A stretch of DNA of 8,403 nt from Clostridiales bacterium. Lineage in GTDB: Bacteria > Bacillota > Clostridia > Oscillospirales > QAMX01. Below are positions 1 through 5,140 of this stretch, piece after piece. The DNA is taken from assembly GCA_003149835.1 (NCBI GenBank), contig QAMX01000004.1:1-8403 (forward strand), given 5' to 3'. How positions within the stretch are numbered: the first letter of the stretch is position 1; the number at the start of each line of letters is the position of its first letter. Below the pieces are notes generated by a model. That model was not told the DNA's origin. It worked only from the letters and a program-made list of their open reading frames with translations, and searched no databases. Made by a program: the position numbers and the translations under genes.

Positions 1-9
1 GGAGCCGCT

Positions 10-855
10 CTACATTTTCTGCGAACGCCGGTATTGACTCGGCGGCATACCGGTATGGCGTTTAAACAGCCGCGAAAAGTAGAGCGCGTCTTCGTAACCG
101 ACGGCGGCGGCGATCTGTTTGAGACTGAGATCGGTGCGGAGCATCAGCGCCCGCGCGTTTTCCAAACGCAGAGCGACGATATAGCTCTGCGGCGATAGGC
201 CGGTTTCGGCTTTAAAAACGCTGCAATAGCGTCCAGCGCTCAGGTGGCACATTTCCGCGAGCGCGGCGACAGAAAGCTCCGAAGCGTAATGCGCGTTGAT
301 ATACTGCAAAGAGGCGTCGAGCCATGCGGCGGGATCCTTCCGCGCGCCTGCGAGCCGGGCGCGGCGGCCGAGAGAGACGGCGATATCCGTCAGGTGCGCC
401 GCCGCAGAGATTTCCCAACAGCCGTCGTGCAGAATAAAATCGCGGAAAAGCAGATGGAACAGCATCTGGACGTTGCCTCCGGCGCCGGTGGGGTAGACGC
501 CGGTCTGCGGGAAGCCGCAGGCGCTGAGCAGCGCGCACGCGCCGCTGCCCGTGAAATGCGCCCAGTAATAGGCGAACGCATCGGCATTTGTTTTTGCATA
601 GTGGTAAGGGGTGCCGGGATAATAGACGGTCAGGTCGCCGGAGGCTATGCGGACGGTTTCTCCGCCAAAGAAAACATCCATATGTCCGGTGTCGAGAAAG
701 AGCAGATAAAAATCCTGCCGTCCCTGCTTGGACTGGGTTGTAAAGGGCGCGTTGTTGGCGTATACGCCGGCGCAGTTGACCACCAAATGGCGGGAAAGAA
801 TCGCCTCGTCGCTGTCCTGAGCGGCCGAAGCGCGGTAAAACGACTGACTGTTCAT
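10..855 (-). CDS. AraC-family transcriptional regulator (cupin + double HTH)
   Basis: This 281-residue protein is a DNA-binding activator or repressor of the AraC/XylS family. The N-terminal part (about residues 20-110) has the glycine- and aromatic-rich beta pattern of an AraC-type cupin ligand-binding domain (for example the GDLTVYYPGTPYHY stretch, residues 73-86). The C-terminal ~100 residues hold two helix-turn-helix units: one near residues 184-210 (LSVAALAEMCHLS, then FKAETG) and one near 234-266 (SLKQIAAAVGYEDALYFSRLFK, then HTGMPPSQYR), the classic family signature. The start at 855 is chosen because GGAGG sits 10 nt upstream and the cupin domain begins soon after. The open frame continues upstream to 1584, but that extension lies antisense to the isomerase gene and has no domain. 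The gene diverges from the isomerase gene, which makes it the likely local, sugar-responsive regulator. The ligand is unknown. The family call is firm; the target is inferred from position. Confidence 0.93.
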   Translation of the reverse strand: MNSQSFYRASAAQDSDEAILSRHLVVNCAGVYANNAPFTTQSKQGRQDFYLLFLDTGHMDVFFGGETVRIASGDLTVYYPGTPYHYAKTNADAFAYYWAHFTGSGACALLSACGFPQTGVYPTGAGGNVQMLFHLLFRDFILHDGCWEISAAAHLTDIAVSLGRRARLAGARKDPAAWLDASLQYINAHYASELSVAALAEMCHLSAGRYCSVFKAETGLSPQSYIVALRLENARALMLRTDLSLKQIAAAVGYEDALYFSRLFKRHTGMPPSQYRRSQKM

Positions 856-967
856 TCCAATACGGCCTCCGTGGTTTCGCCCGGAGTTTTCTTGCAAACG
901 GCGCCTTGCCGCCGGATGAAAAAAATGAAAACAGGCGATTTGTCCATATGCGCGTCGGATTGATCTA

Positions 968-996
968 TTGTAGAGGGAACGAAAATAGTATACACT
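968..996 (+). promoter_or_regulatory. Candidate promoter for the isomerase gene
   Basis: TTGTAG (968-973), a 17-bp spacer and TACACT (991-996) form a weak sigma-A-like promoter, with four of six consensus bases in each hexamer. Start of transcription would be near 1003, about 50 nt before the isomerase ATG. A weak core promoter fits one that needs an activator, as AraC-family targets often do. The match is modest and should be read as a candidate only. Confidence 0.3.
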
Positions 997-1020
997 ATCG
1001 GCATAGAAAACGCAATGCCG
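985..1020. repeat. Two adjacent inverted repeats in the divergent promoter region
   Basis: ATAGT (985-989) and ACTAT (994-998) flank the 4-bp centre ATAC and cover both candidate -10 elements. Directly next to it, CGGCAT (999-1004) and ATGCCG (1015-1020) form a perfect 6-bp inverted repeat with a 10-bp spacer, covering the minus-strand -35 and the presumed first bases of the isomerase leader. Either could be an operator; the second could also form a hairpin in the isomerase mRNA. AraC proteins more often bind direct repeats, so a different regulator is possible. Confidence 0.3.
987..1015 (-). promoter_or_regulatory. Candidate sigma-A promoter for the AraC-type regulator gene
   Basis: Read on the minus strand there is TTGCGT (1010-1015), a 17-bp spacer and TATACT (987-992), close to the sigma-A consensus. 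It would start transcription near 980 and give a leader of about 125 nt before the start codon at 855. Its -10 hexamer overlaps the candidate -10 of the opposing isomerase promoter, so the two could exclude each other. Confidence 0.45.
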
Positions 1021-1054
1021 CGCGGCCGCGCCGGGCGGGAAGGGAGAAAACTGC

Positions 1055-1885
1055 ATGAAAAAATCACTGAACGCATGGAGCGTTCCAGGCGGCGTTTCGT
1101 TTGCCGAGATGTTCCGGCAGCTCGCAGCCGCGGGCTTTGAAGGCGTGGAACTGAATCTGGAACAGGATAACGCCTCGCTGCATTCCCTGACGATGGAGAC
1201 CACTGCCGCCGAGCTCAAAGAGATTCGGCTGCTTGCCGAAGCCAGCGGCTTAGCCGTCGCGGGGATTTCAACTGGCTTATGCGGCCGATTTCCCCTCGGT
1301 TCTCCTGAACCGCCGGTTCGGGAGAAGGGGAAGGATGTCATTCGCCGCCAGCTGGAGCTGGCGCAAAGCCTCGGCGCCGACGGCGTGCTGACCGCGCCCG
1401 GCGGACACGGAACGGAGGTATCGCTCAAACGGGCGCACGAAAACGTGACGGCCGCGCTGTCCGAGCTTGCCGGGGAGGTTCGCGCTTCCGGCATTCTCCT
1501 CGGCGTGGAAAACGTCTGGAACGGGTTTTTCCTGTCGCCGTTCGACATGGCGCGCCTGATCGACGATGTCGCCTGTCCGTCCATCGGCGCGTATTTTGAC
1601 GCGGGAAACGTCGCCGTCTATTCCGACCCGGTTCACTGGGCGGAGATTCTCGGCCGGCGTATCAAAAAGGTCCACGTCAAGGACTTTCAGCGCGGCGGGC
1701 GCGTGCACAGCGGGGAGTTTGTCAATCTGCTGGAAGGCGGCATCCGCTGGGCGCCGCTGATGCGGGAGCTGCGCGCTGCCGGATACGACGGCTTTTTAAC
1801 GGCGGAACTCAGCGTGATCGGGCAGTGCCCCGAGTTTCTCTATGAAATTACGGCGCGTGCGCTTGAACGCATTTTGGCGATGTAA
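1055..1885 (+). CDS. Sugar (phosphate) isomerase/epimerase, TIM-barrel family
   Basis: The 276-residue protein belongs to the xylose-isomerase-like TIM-barrel superfamily (AP_endonuc_2 fold), whose members isomerise or epimerise free or phosphorylated ketoses with a divalent metal. The four expected metal ligands are visible: E152 (in GVENVWNG), D182 (in AYFDAGN), H207 (in KKVHVKD) and E251 (in FLTAELS). The segment around residues 78-91 (RFPLGSPEPPVREKG) resembles the same region of UlaE/SgbU-type L-xylulose-5-phosphate 3-epimerases, but a tagatose/psicose 3-epimerase or inosose-isomerase-like role is equally possible. Length is typical. The start is supported by GGGAG about 8 nt upstream. 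It leads the plus-strand sugar locus, followed 104 nt later by a Gfo/Idh/MocA oxidoreductase, a pairing common in inositol and uncommon-sugar catabolism. Fold and metal site are clear; the substrate is not. Confidence 0.9.
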   Translation: MKKSLNAWSVPGGVSFAEMFRQLAAAGFEGVELNLEQDNASLHSLTMETTAAELKEIRLLAEASGLAVAGISTGLCGRFPLGSPEPPVREKGKDVIRRQLELAQSLGADGVLTAPGGHGTEVSLKRAHENVTAALSELAGEVRASGILLGVENVWNGFFLSPFDMARLIDDVACPSIGAYFDAGNVAVYSDPVHWAEILGRRIKKVHVKDFQRGGRVHSGEFVNLLEGGIRWAPLMRELRAAGYDGFLTAELSVIGQCPEFLYEITARALERILAM

Positions 1886-1944
1886 ACGGCTCTGTGCGGA
1901 AAAAACGGCAGAGGAAACGGTCATGACGAGGGCGCTGAGCCCCT

Positions 1945-1967
1945 TTGATCGCGTAACTGAGGATCAA
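1945..1967. repeat. Inverted repeat upstream of the oxidoreductase gene
   Basis: TTGATC (1945-1950) and GATCAA (1962-1967) are perfect 6-bp inverted arms around an 11-bp spacer, in the 104-bp gap before the oxidoreductase and about 22 bp ahead of its start codon. The downstream arm, read on the minus strand and extended by two bases, is GATTGATC. The same octamer occurs at 958-965 in the divergent promoter region. This may be an operator or leader hairpin; no convincing promoter was found beside it. Confidence 0.35.
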
Positions 1968-1989
1968 TCGACGATATGGAGGAGAAAAC

Positions 1990-3045
1990 ATGAAAAAATT
2001 AGCGATGATCGGCTGCGGCGGTATCGGCAGCTACCACCTTTCACACTTTTTACAGTTTCACGACATCGAGCTGGCAGGCTTCTGCGATCTGATCCGCGAG
2101 CGCGCCGAGGCTTTTGTAGAGCAGGCCGGCAGCGGCAAAGCCTTTACCGATTACAAAGCGATGTACGATGAGATCCGGCCGGATATGGTTTTTATCTGCA
2201 TTCCGCCCTACTGCCACGGCGAGATTGAGCGGGAGACCATCGCGCGGCGCATTCCGTTTTTCGTTGAAAAGCCGGTCGCGCTCGACCTGAAACTGGCAAA
2301 GGAGATCCGCGACGAGGTGGCAGCCGCGGGGCTGATTACCGCTTCCGGGTTCCAGTGCCGCTATTCCAAGCTCGTCGAGCCGACGAACGCGTTTATCCGC
2401 GACAACGAAGTCGTTTATATCAACTGCGTGCGCATGGGCGGGATCCCGGGCGTCGAATGGTGGAAGCATAAGGATCTCTCGGGCGGTCAGGCCGTCGAGC
2501 AGACGATTCACCAGTTCGATATCATCCGCTACTGCTTCGGCGAGCCGGAGAGCGTCTTCACCTATACCACGCGCGGCTTCGTGCGCGGAGTGGAGGGCTA
2601 CGACACCGACGACGTGAGCGTCACCGCCGTGAAATTTCAAAACGGCGCTCTGGCGACGATTTCGACCGGCTGTTACGCAGAGGACGGCGCATGTTATGAC
2701 AGCAAGGTCATTTTCAGCGCCGCAAAGGCGCGCGCGGAGCTCTATATTCTCAACCGCTTCGATGTCTACGCGGCGAAAAAACAGGAGGAGACGGACGCTT
2801 CCGGCTTCCTTGTGAAAAACGACGGCGGCTTCAAGCCGACGGAAATGGACGGCTTCGTCCGCTACAAGGAGGAGGGAGATGCGGGCGTGCTCTGCGACCG
2901 GACGTTTATCGACGCGGTCATCAGCGGCGACGGTTCCAAAATCCGCTCCCCATATGCCGACGCGGTGAAATCGCTGGAATTTACTCTGGCGTGCAATCAA
3001 TCAGCGGAAACGGGGCTTCCGGTTCGTATGGACTTCGACCGTTGA
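1990..3045 (+). CDS. Gfo/Idh/MocA-family NAD(P)-dependent oxidoreductase
   Basis: This 351-residue protein is a cytoplasmic dehydrogenase of the glucose-fructose oxidoreductase / inositol dehydrogenase family, which oxidises or reduces a sugar, sugar acid or cyclitol hydroxyl. The N-terminal Rossmann motif GCGGIG (residues 8-13) and an acidic D33 at the end of the second strand point to NAD. The family motif EKP (93-95, in VEKPVALDLKLAKEI) supplies the catalytic lysine K94. GGQAVEQTIHQFDIIRY (165-181) supplies H174 and D177; the position often held by Asp in the DxGxH motif is Glu here (E170), as in the subgroup with a GGQxxEQxxH motif. The length is usual. GGAGGAG lies 7 nt before the ATG, which fixes the start. 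It lies 104 nt after the isomerase and is closed by a strong terminator. Co-transcription with the isomerase is likely. The substrate cannot be inferred. Confidence 0.92.
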   Translation: MKKLAMIGCGGIGSYHLSHFLQFHDIELAGFCDLIRERAEAFVEQAGSGKAFTDYKAMYDEIRPDMVFICIPPYCHGEIERETIARRIPFFVEKPVALDLKLAKEIRDEVAAAGLITASGFQCRYSKLVEPTNAFIRDNEVVYINCVRMGGIPGVEWWKHKDLSGGQAVEQTIHQFDIIRYCFGEPESVFTYTTRGFVRGVEGYDTDDVSVTAVKFQNGALATISTGCYAEDGACYDSKVIFSAAKARAELYILNRFDVYAAKKQEETDASGFLVKNDGGFKPTEMDGFVRYKEEGDAGVLCDRTFIDAVISGDGSKIRSPYADAVKSLEFTLACNQSAETGLPVRMDFDR

Positions 3046-3055
3046 GGCGTGAGCG

Positions 3056-3083
3056 AAAAGGCCGCCGGAAACGGCGGCCTTTT
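3056..3083 (+). terminator. Intrinsic terminator after the oxidoreductase gene
   Basis: Arms AAAAGGCCGCCG (3056-3067) and CGGCGGCCTTTT (3072-3083) pair perfectly over 12 bp around a GAAA tetraloop, starting 10 nt after the oxidoreductase stop codon. The U-tract is only four long, so some readthrough into the VOC gene is possible. The structure is symmetric enough to work on either strand. Confidence 0.85.
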
Positions 3084-3129
3084 GAGCGGCTGGATGGCCG
3101 TATGCCGGACTGAAAAGGGGGATTGAAAC

Positions 3130-3534
3130 ATGATTACAGGGATTGGACACCTCGCGCTGTCGGTTTCCGATATGGAGGCCTCTGTGCGTTTCTACTGCGG
3201 TGCGCTCGGGTTTTCCGAGGCGTTCCGCCTGACCGACGACAACGGCGCGCCATGGATCCGATATCTGCGGGTTGGGCGCCAGTTTATTGAGCTCTTTTAC
3301 GAGCGCGCGGACAGGGAAAGAGGATATGCGTCCTTTCAGCACCTCTGCCTGACGGTCGACGATATCTGGGAAACGGTGGAACAGATCCGAAACGCCGGTA
3401 TCGAGGCCGGCGAGCCGAAGCAGGGGAAGGACGGCAACTGGCAGGCTTGGGTCACTGACCCGGACGGCAATGCCGTGGAGCTGATGCAAATGAACCCCGA
3501 AAGCCCGCAGATGAAAGCAATCGGGCAGACGTAG
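3130..3534 (+). CDS. VOC-family metalloprotein (glyoxalase I-like)
   Basis: The 134-residue product is a single vicinal-oxygen-chelate protein: two beta-alpha-beta-beta-beta modules, one from about residue 3 to 57 and one from about 67 to 121. All four metal-ligand positions of glyoxalase I-like enzymes are present: H7 (GIGHLAL), E54 (QFIELF), H71 (FQHLCLTV) and E117 (NAVELMQM). FYCGALGF and VTDPDGNAVEL are standard family motifs. Members include lactoylglutathione lyase, methylmalonyl-CoA epimerase-like proteins, dioxygenases and fosfomycin/bleomycin resistance proteins. The intact 2-His/2-Glu set favours a lyase, isomerase or epimerase over a drug-binding protein. An AAGGGGG sequence 8 nt ahead of the ATG supports this start. 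It follows the oxidoreductase after a terminator with only 46 nt in between and no clear promoter. A role in the same pathway is plausible but unproven. Confidence 0.88.
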   Translation: MITGIGHLALSVSDMEASVRFYCGALGFSEAFRLTDDNGAPWIRYLRVGRQFIELFYERADRERGYASFQHLCLTVDDIWETVEQIRNAGIEAGEPKQGKDGNWQAWVTDPDGNAVELMQMNPESPQMKAIGQT

Positions 3535-3538
3535 GGCG

Positions 3539-3559
3539 CGGCTTTCTGGGCAAAAGCCG
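3539..3559 (+). repeat. Hairpin just after the VOC stop codon
   Basis: CGGCTTT (3539-3545) and AAAGCCG (3553-3559) form a perfect 7-bp stem around a 7-nt loop, beginning 4 nt after the VOC stop. No U-tract follows, so it is not a standard terminator; it may stabilise the 3' end of the mRNA. The rest of the gap up to 3671 shows no gene. Confidence 0.35.
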
Positions 3560-3671
3560 GTATGCCGCGATTGATGGCGCAGCGGCGTTTCCTTCGGAGC
3601 TGCAAAGCGTTTTATGTTTTCCCCAACGATAGCGGCAGGCTTTCATACGGCTCCGCGGTTTTTCGCTTAGA

Positions 3672-3704
3672 AAAAAGCCTCCGGTTTAAAACCGGAGGCT
3701 TTTT
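3672..3704. terminator. Bidirectional intrinsic terminator between convergent genes
   Basis: AAAAAGCCTCCGG (3672-3684) and CCGGAGGCTTTTT (3692-3704) form a perfect 13-bp stem around TTTAAAA, with T-runs of five (plus strand) or six (minus strand) at the exit. It serves both the VOC gene from the left and the zinc-ribbon gene, whose stop lies only 17 bp to the right on the opposite strand. Confidence 0.92.
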
Positions 3705-3721
3705 GATGCAAACCAATGCGA

Positions 3722-4000
3722 TTACTGATTGTCCTTCATCTTCGCGAAGCAGTCGCTACAATAGACAGGACGGTCGGTTTTGGGCTCGAAAGGAACCTTC
3801 GCCTCGCCGCCGCAGTTGGCGCAGACCGCCGTAAAGAACTCTCTGGGGCCACGGGACGCCGCTTTGCGCGCGTCACGGCAGGCCTTACATCTCTGGGGCT
3901 CGTTCTGGAAGCCGCGCTCCGCGTAAAATTCCTGTTCGCCTGCGGTGAAGACGAAATCGGCTCCGCACTCTTTGCATTTCATGGTTTTGTCTTGGAACAT
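3722..4000 (-). CDS. Small zinc-ribbon protein with four CxxC knuckles
   Basis: This 92-residue protein carries eight cysteines in four CxxC pairs: C9/C12, C38/C41, C60/C63 and C81/C84. The first two pairs frame a zf-trcl-type probable zinc ribbon (CKECGADFVFT, then PQRCKACR); the last two frame a second ribbon (CANCGGEAKVPF, then PVYCSDCF). Two bound zinc ions are predicted. There is no signal peptide or membrane segment. Similar proteins are found in Clostridia and other bacteria, with no defined function; a nucleic-acid- or protein-binding role is the usual guess. The start at 4000 is preferred over M7 because AGAGAGG stands 9 nt upstream. The gene lies 120 nt after the sigma-factor gene on the same strand, with no obvious terminator between, and ends at the shared bidirectional terminator. 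It could be read from the sigH promoter or its own. Confidence 0.82.
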   Translation of the reverse strand: MFQDKTMKCKECGADFVFTAGEQEFYAERGFQNEPQRCKACRDARKAASRGPREFFTAVCANCGGEAKVPFEPKTDRPVYCSDCFAKMKDNQ

Positions 4001-4094
4001 TGGGTATTACCTCTCTTTTTTTGCCCCAGATTTGATTCGCTGCGCTCTTGGTGGTGCCAGATTGAAAGGGAGCTTGCAGAATGATAAAGGGCAT

Positions 4095-4123
4095 TTTATA
4101 TGCGAACAGGAGATTCCTGTTTA
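4095..4123 (-). promoter_or_regulatory. Possible promoter for the zinc-ribbon gene
   Basis: On the minus strand TAAACA (4118-4123), a 17-bp spacer and TATAAA (4095-4100) make a moderate sigma-A-like promoter that begins at the sigH stop codon. The same stretch also carries ACAGGAATCT (4111-4120), which resembles a SigH -35 element (RnAGGAWWW), but the matching -10 is poor. A perfect inverted repeat, AACAGGA (4105-4111) and TCCTGTT (4115-4121) around GAT, overlaps it and the sigH stop codon. Confidence 0.25.
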
Positions 4124-4783
4124 CGCCGGTGGGTTTGCGCGGTAAATGACAGTTGCTTTGCGGCGGATACGCGTCACGGCGTTCTCTACCGACTTGCGCG
4201 GCCTGCGAAGAGCGCAGGCAATTTCCCTAATTCCAAAACCTTTCAGATATGCGGAGAGTACCTTTTTCTCAAACGGAGACAACGTTTTATTCAGCGCGAG
4301 GAGCAGGCTCGCAATTTCATCCTCAGATAAAATTTTGTCGATCATCTGCTCCGTGTCTTCACTCAACAGCTCGCTGAAACCGAGATTCGTCTCGGGCGGG
4401 GAGAGAGAAACGTAACCGGTAAGCGGAAAGTGCTTGGAACTCAGCGCCTTGCGAAGCGCCGAATGCAGTTCGGATTTAATACATAAAGCCGCATATGCGG
4501 AAAATGGCACATTTTTGTCAGCGTTATATTCACGGATCGCCCGAATCAGCCCAAACATACCTTCTTGGACAAAATCGGAACGCTCCCAACCGTCACGATA
4601 ACAATTTCTGGTAAAGGCGTAGACCGTCGGAGTATAGCGATTAACGAGCTCTTCCTCGGCGAACGTATCGCCCGCCTGCGACCGGACGGCCAGCGTTTCG
4701 TCGCCGACGCCAGCCAACGGAGAAGAACTCTGTGGGGAAAAAGAGGTGTGATCTCCGGAAAACGACCGGAAAACGTCGTCCAT
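4121..4783 (-). CDS. sigH: RNA polymerase sigma factor, SigH-like (sigma-70 family)
   Basis: This 220-residue protein has the layout of the Firmicutes sigma-H (Spo0H) group, which directs transition-phase and early sporulation genes in Bacillus. Region 2 is clear: SDFVQEGMFGLIRAIREYN (69-87) is the core-binding helix, and FSAYAALCIKSELHSALRKAL (94-114) followed by SSKHFPL is the -10-binding part, closely like Bacillus SigH. Region 4 (about 166-211) contains LSPFEKKVLSAYLKG and RRPRKSVENAVTRIRRK, the -35-binding helix-turn-helix. The frame is open upstream to a TTG at 4852, but a promoter at 4841-4869 places transcription start near 4834, so the ATG at 4783 is the best start; its length also fits the family. 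The Shine-Dalgarno (GCGAGG, 12 nt away) is poor. It is divergent from rpoB. The first ~28 residues are Ser-rich and unlike Bacillus. A related specialised sigma factor is the main alternative. Confidence 0.85.
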   Translation of the reverse strand: MDDVFRSFSGDHTSFSPQSSSPLAGVGDETLAVRSQAGDTFAEEELVNRYTPTVYAFTRNCYRDGWERSDFVQEGMFGLIRAIREYNADKNVPFSAYAALCIKSELHSALRKALSSKHFPLTGYVSLSPPETNLGFSELLSEDTEQMIDKILSEDEIASLLLALNKTLSPFEKKVLSAYLKGFGIREIACALRRPRKSVENAVTRIRRKATVIYRANPPA

Positions 4784-4840
4784 TTGCAGGATAAACCTCG
4801 CTTCGACAGTACATAACGCAACAAACTGCTGACACTGCAT

Positions 4841-4869
4841 ATTAAACCACAATCATGCCGCGTTGTCAA
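4841..4869 (-). promoter_or_regulatory. Sigma-A promoter of the sigH-like gene
   Basis: On the minus strand a perfect TTGACA (4864-4869), a 17-bp spacer and TTTAAT (4841-4846) form a strong housekeeping promoter. The sequence just upstream (about 4870-4900) has long A and T runs like an UP element. The predicted start near 4834 leaves a 5' leader of about 50 nt before the ATG at 4783. In Bacillus, sigH is also transcribed from a sigma-A promoter. Confidence 0.75.
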
Positions 4870-4938
4870 GCATATTTTTCAAAAAAAATAAAGTTTTTTG
4901 CGTGCCGGAGGCTTGACCGATATTTTAACCGAAAAGCC

Positions 4939-4967
4939 TTGACAATCAAAAGCAATTGTGATACAAT
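4939..4967 (+). promoter_or_regulatory. Main sigma-A promoter of rpoB
   Basis: TTGACA (4939-4944), a 17-bp spacer and TACAAT (4962-4967), with a TG one base ahead of the -10 (extended -10), form a near-ideal strong promoter, as expected for RNA polymerase genes. Start of transcription would be near 4974, leaving a leader of about 167 nt before the rpoB ATG. Confidence 0.82.
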
Positions 4968-4968
4968 T
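4954..4968. promoter_or_regulatory. Palindrome over the rpoB -10 (operator candidate)
   Basis: AATTGT (4954-4959) and ACAATT (4963-4968) are perfect inverted arms around GAT, overlapping the spacer and the -10 hexamer of the main rpoB promoter. Such placement would let a bound dimer block RNA polymerase. The AT-rich sequence makes chance possible, and no regulator is identified. Confidence 0.35.
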
Positions 4969-4985
4969 ATATTTCGGATTATAAT
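4956..4985 (+). promoter_or_regulatory. Possible second rpoB promoter
   Basis: A perfect TATAAT (4980-4985) has TTGTGA (4956-4961) 18 bp upstream. This would start transcription about 18 nt downstream of the main promoter. It overlaps that promoter and the palindrome, so both may be controlled together. Confidence 0.4.
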
Positions 4986-5071
4986 GTGGGAATATGCGCG
5001 CCATAAGCTCATTTTTATAATACCATAACCGTTGTCAAAAATCAAGTGTTGTGGGCAAAAAATTATCATCC

Positions 5072-5109
5072 CTGCCGTGCGTTTCGCAAAAGCCTCCGCA
5101 GGACGGCAG
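5072..5109 (+). ncRNA. Foldable segment in the rpoB 5' leader
   Basis: CTGCCGT (5072-5078) and ACGGCAG (5103-5109) can close a 7-bp stem. Inside are two small stems, GCG-TTT-CGC (5079-5087) and CCT-CCGC-AGG (5093-5102), giving a three-way-junction-like fold. It ends about 20 nt before the rpoB ribosome binding site and is flanked by two TATCAT copies (5064-5069, 5111-5116). There is no U-run, so it is not a terminator. It matches no leader class that I recognise. Confidence 0.3.
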
Positions 5110-5140
5110 CTATCATACTTTGAAAACGGGGAGTGTTTTT

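Larger units (their letters stand above)
4784..5140. other. sigH/rpoB divergent intergenic control region
   Basis: This 357-bp gene-free stretch is markedly more AT-rich than its neighbours. It contains the sigH promoter and leader, two candidate rpoB promoters, a palindrome over the main rpoB -10, and a foldable rpoB leader. The 9-mer CGTTGTCAA occurs twice (4861-4869 and 5030-5038); read on the minus strand each copy holds a TTGACA, but only the first has a fitting -10. A short open frame on the minus strand (5069-4866) has no ribosome binding site, crosses these promoters and is not a gene. Confidence 0.7.

Noticed and set aside
1020..1031. 12-bp perfect palindrome GCGCGGCCGCGC before the isomerase gene
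   Set aside because: It is pure GC in a GC-rich leader; such palindromes are common by chance and it does not line up with either candidate promoter.
856..1584. N-terminal extension of the AraC-type regulator to 524 residues
   Set aside because: The added ~243 residues run antisense through the isomerase gene and the promoter gap. A good ribosome binding site precedes the internal ATG at 855.
1842..2171. 109-codon plus-strand open frame bridging the isomerase and oxidoreductase genes
   Set aside because: It overlaps both real genes in another frame and has no domain; the ribosome binding site at 1980 belongs to the oxidoreductase.
2050..3000. 316-codon open frame on the minus strand inside the oxidoreductase gene
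   Set aside because: It is the antisense shadow of the Gfo/Idh/MocA gene, whose own motifs are intact. The antisense product is unlike any family I know.
3562..3834. 90-codon plus-strand open frame after the VOC gene
   Set aside because: It runs straight through the bidirectional terminator and antisense to the zinc-ribbon gene, with no ribosome binding site or recognisable domain.
4784..4852. Longer sigH product starting at TTG 4852 or ATG 4840
   Set aside because: Both starts lie within or immediately after the -10 element of the predicted promoter, upstream of the expected transcript start, and neither has a ribosome binding site.
4909..4939. Inverted repeat AGGCTT / AAGCCT upstream of the rpoB promoter
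   Set aside because: The arms are only 6 bp with a 19-bp loop and no T-run, so it is neither a believable terminator nor a typical operator.
4866..5069. 67-codon minus-strand open frame in the sigH/rpoB gap
   Set aside because: It is an AT-rich chance frame crossing three promoter elements, without a ribosome binding site.
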